This document shows, one piece after another, positions 33,468 through 34,975 of a DNA stretch of 34,975 nt (positions are counted from its first letter, which is position 1; each line of letters starts with the position of its first letter). The stretch is from Candidatus Bipolaricaulota bacterium (GTDB taxonomy: Bacteria > Bipolaricaulota > Bipolaricaulia > UBA7950 > UBA9294). The stretch spans positions 1 through 34,975 of the forward strand of contig JAPLGD010000086.1 of the NCBI GenBank assembly GCA_026390345.1. The letters are read 5' to 3'. A program made the position numbers and the translations under genes. The notes under the pieces are model-generated. The model was not told where the DNA came from. It made no database searches and was given only the letters and a program-made list of their open reading frames with translations.

Positions 33468-34004
33468 ATGGCTACGCGGTCCGCGCTTCTCTTGATCGAC
33501 GCCATCGCTGGCGCGTTCCGCGACGATTCGCTCCGCAACTGCCGCGACGAACCCGTTCTGCCGAACATCGTGCGGCTCCTGGCCGCGGCGCGCGCGGCCG
33601 GCGCACTCGTCGTCCACGTCAACGAGGACCTCGATGAGGTGAAGTACCCGCCGGGCAGCCCGGTCTGGAATGCCTACCAGATTCATCCCGACGTCGCCCC
33701 GATGCCCGACGAGCCCATCGTTCGGCAGCATCGCTACGACGCCTTTCTCGAGAGCGGCCTCTCCGAGATCCTCGAGCGCGCAGGCGTCAAGACTGTGGTC
33801 GTCGCCGGAATCTCATCTCCGTGGTGCGTCGACAACGCCGTCCGCCGTGCGAGCGGCCTTGGGTATCACGTCGTCCTCGCCGAGGACGCTCATGGCTGCG
33901 CCGACACCAAAGCGCTTCCTGCCGCCACGATCGCCCAGCATCACAACGAGATCCTCGCCGCGTGGTTCGCCGAGGTGCGCCCGGTTCTGGAGATCGTCTT
34001 CTAG
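33468..34004 (+). CDS. Isochorismatase-like cysteine hydrolase
   Basis: 178 aa. The catalytic Asp is in SALLLIDAIAGAF and the nucleophile Cys in GISSPWCVDNAVRRASGLGY, followed by VVLAEDAHG. The position usually held by the catalytic Lys (VxKxRYSAF) reads VRQHRYDAF, so the triad may be altered. Substrates of the family include isochorismate, nicotinamide and N-carbamoyl amides; none can be chosen. ATG 33468 has no ribosome site; TAAGAT ends 7 bases upstream, which fits leaderless initiation. Its stop overlaps the convergent toxin stop. Confidence 0.85.
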   Translation: MATRSALLLIDAIAGAFRDDSLRNCRDEPVLPNIVRLLAAARAAGALVVHVNEDLDEVKYPPGSPVWNAYQIHPDVAPMPDEPIVRQHRYDAFLESGLSEILERAGVKTVVVAGISSPWCVDNAVRRASGLGYHVVLAEDAHGCADTKALPAATIAQHHNEILAAWFAEVRPVLEIVF

Positions 34005-34270
34005 TCCCGAGAGGGCCCGCCCTCGCGGCGGTTGGCGACCCGCACAGCCAGCACGACCACGGCATCGTCGAGGATGGTGTAGACGATCACGTAGTCCCTG
34101 CCGGCGTGCACGCGGTAGAGGTCACTCCCACCTTCGAGCTTCTTGGATCCCTCGCAACGCGGATCCTCCGCCAGGACGTCGAACCACCGCGCTATTCTCT
34201 TCTGCACGGGCCTCGGCAGGCGCTCCAACTCCTTCGCCGCTCGCGGAGTGAGTTCGACACGGTAGGCCAT
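34001..34270 (-). CDS. RelE/ParE-family toxin
   Basis: 89 aa, RelE/ParE superfamily. YRVELTPRAAKELERLPRPV and KKLEGGSDLYRVHAGRDYVI, then VYTILDDAVVVLAVRVANRR, match the mRNA-interferase fold with its basic residues. ATG 34270, 15 bp after the antitoxin gene. Target (ribosome-bound mRNA in RelE, gyrase in ParE) is not certain; the short length and DYVIVY favour RelE. Confidence 0.9.
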   Translation of the reverse strand: MAYRVELTPRAAKELERLPRPVQKRIARWFDVLAEDPRCEGSKKLEGGSDLYRVHAGRDYVIVYTILDDAVVVLAVRVANRREGGPSRD

Positions 34271-34285
34271 AGCTCCGCCCGCAAC

Positions 34286-34543
34286 CTAGAGGCCCAGCTT
34301 CTCTCGCAGCTCGGAGAAGGGGACCGCCGCCGCCTTGCCGCGTCGGAACTCGGCGAGCGCCCGCTCGCCCTCTTCGCTCCAGTACGCCTCCTCGAGGCGG
34401 GCGAGGAGATCGAGATCCTCCTCCGAGACAAGGTACACACTCTTCCCGTCCCGACGATCCACGCGCACACGTTCGCCTTGATAGGCCACCCGATTGAAGG
34501 TGTCAGGAGGGATGCGCGTTTCTGATGCCTTGAGCGTCTTCAC
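34286..34543 (-). CDS. Phd/YefM-like antitoxin
   Basis: 85 aa from GTG 34543, with GAGGTGG upstream. MKTLKASETRIPPDTFNRVA and YQGERVRVDRRDGKSVYLVS fit the DNA-binding Phd/YefM fold; the acidic C-terminus (LEEAYWSEEGERALAEF) would wrap the toxin. It precedes the toxin gene in the usual order and presumably represses its own promoter. Confidence 0.87.
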   Translation of the reverse strand: MKTLKASETRIPPDTFNRVAYQGERVRVDRRDGKSVYLVSEEDLDLLARLEEAYWSEEGERALAEFRRGKAAAVPFSELREKLGL

Positions 34544-34565
34544 AGTCCACCTCGCGGACTTGGTT

Positions 34566-34579
34566 GAATTGTACTATTC
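34566..34579 (-). promoter_or_regulatory. Operator/promoter of the toxin-antitoxin operon
   Basis: GAATTGTACTATTC is a palindrome of the form GAAT-N-GTAC-N-ATTC. It overlaps a minus-strand TACAAT (34573-34568), 25 bases before the antitoxin GTG. No good -35 is seen. It suits autorepression by the antitoxin. Confidence 0.45.
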
Positions 34580-34618
34580 GCTTGATTCGACCCAGTATGG
34601 GGCCGCGGCCACTGCCGG

Positions 34619-34893
34619 TCAAGTCCTTGCCCGCTCGGTGATGTGCCGATCCAGCAAAGCAGCGAGTTGCTCGCCCGAGTAGTTGTGCTGCGGGTTGTCG
34701 TTCTCGTCGAGGAGCTTCGCGGCAAGGGCTTGAGCACGCGGTCTCATTCCCAGCGCGTCCCCACTAGGTGGAGCTTCGGCGTGGGGGAGAAAAGCGCATC
34801 GTAGACCGCGACAGCGACGATCTCGGGTGACGAAGGCTCCCGATTCGTCTCCGATTGCTCAGCTTCGGCGGAGGCCCCGTGCTTCGCTGACAT
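34619..34893 (-). pseudogene. Short-chain dehydrogenase C-terminal remnant, frameshifted
   Basis: Two short frames overlap as ATGA. The first (ATG 34893 to TGA 34744, 49 aa) contains SPEIVAVAVYDALFSPTPKL and HLVGTRWE, like the C-terminal part of retinol-dehydrogenase-type SDR enzymes. The second (ATG 34747 to TGA 34619, 42 aa) has ALAAKLLDENDNPQHNYSGE and QLAALLDRHITERA, which in those proteins follows in the same chain. A frameshift or small deletion near 34745 is therefore likely. Upstream, a TAG in frame near 34920 and no SDR core show that only the tail remains. Bases 34894-34975 hold nothing recognisable. Confidence 0.5.
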
Positions 34894-34975
34894 GGACCCG
34901 CCTCGCTCGCGGGCGACCTACAGGCAGGCGATGGTTCGCACGTTGCGGGGGCAGCTGCACGACGTCAGAGCCCGG

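Noticed and set aside
34894-34975. More of the SDR gene or a structural RNA at the right edge
   Set aside because: A TAG interrupts the SDR frame near 34920, and no SDR core motif or RNA fold was seen in the remaining bases.

Overview
This is a GC-rich bacterial window with short intergenic gaps and many 4-bp ATGA/GTGA start-stop overlaps. Genes use ATG and GTG starts, mostly behind GGAGG-type ribosome sites. There is a DnaG primase, a group-1 sigma-70 factor, two-component PLP synthase, NAD-type GAPDH and an ATP-type phosphofructokinase, so the host is a free-living bacterium with glycolysis. I cannot place it taxonomically. A deep-branching candidate phylum such as Bipolaricaulota is only a guess. 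I saw no rRNA, tRNA, CRISPR array, transposase or phage gene. LAYOUT. (1) 1-8721, minus strand: one long run, pdxS-pdxT-gap-comF-MBL hydrolase-dnaG-rpoD-miaA-nnr, nearly all overlapping or a few bases apart, with a TATAAT promoter before pdxS. It joins vitamin B6 synthesis, glycolysis, DNA priming, the main sigma factor, tRNA modification and NAD(P)HX repair. The rpoD/miaA junction is damaged: rpoD has no stop at its natural end and miaA lacks its P-loop. (2) 8742-12493, minus: nadK, a 240-bp array of tandem hairpin repeats, then a SsuABC/TauABC-like ABC importer (binding protein, ATPase, permease) with a good promoter. (3) 12535-18005, plus: a BmrC/BmrD-like heterodimeric ABC exporter, phosphofructokinase and a LapA-domain protein. 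(4) 18044-20235: a small anchored protein and an EamA transporter (minus), then MgtC (plus). (5) 20267-22904, minus: an AdiA-like decarboxylase behind a leader of about 225 nt that holds a 32-codon reading frame and a GC hairpin. (6) 23021-25500, plus: a PKD/lamin-tail lipoprotein and an orphan DppB-type permease with a 24-bp-repeat C-terminal tail. (7) 25561-32443, minus: a subtilisin-like lipoprotein protease, a CDF/PIG-L pair, two GNAT acetyltransferases, a broken L-serine dehydratase and a CGNR zinc-finger regulator. (8) 32437-34975: an accessory-looking end with duplicated DUF3795 genes (the second truncated at an inverted-repeat element), an isochorismatase-like hydrolase, a Phd/RelE-type toxin-antitoxin pair and a short-chain dehydrogenase remnant. 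The most notable points are three broken or fused genes (rpoD/miaA, serine dehydratase, the dehydrogenase remnant), which are either assembly errors or real decay; the hairpin array at 9588-9830; the possible leader-peptide control of the decarboxylase; and the minisatellite tail on the lone permease.
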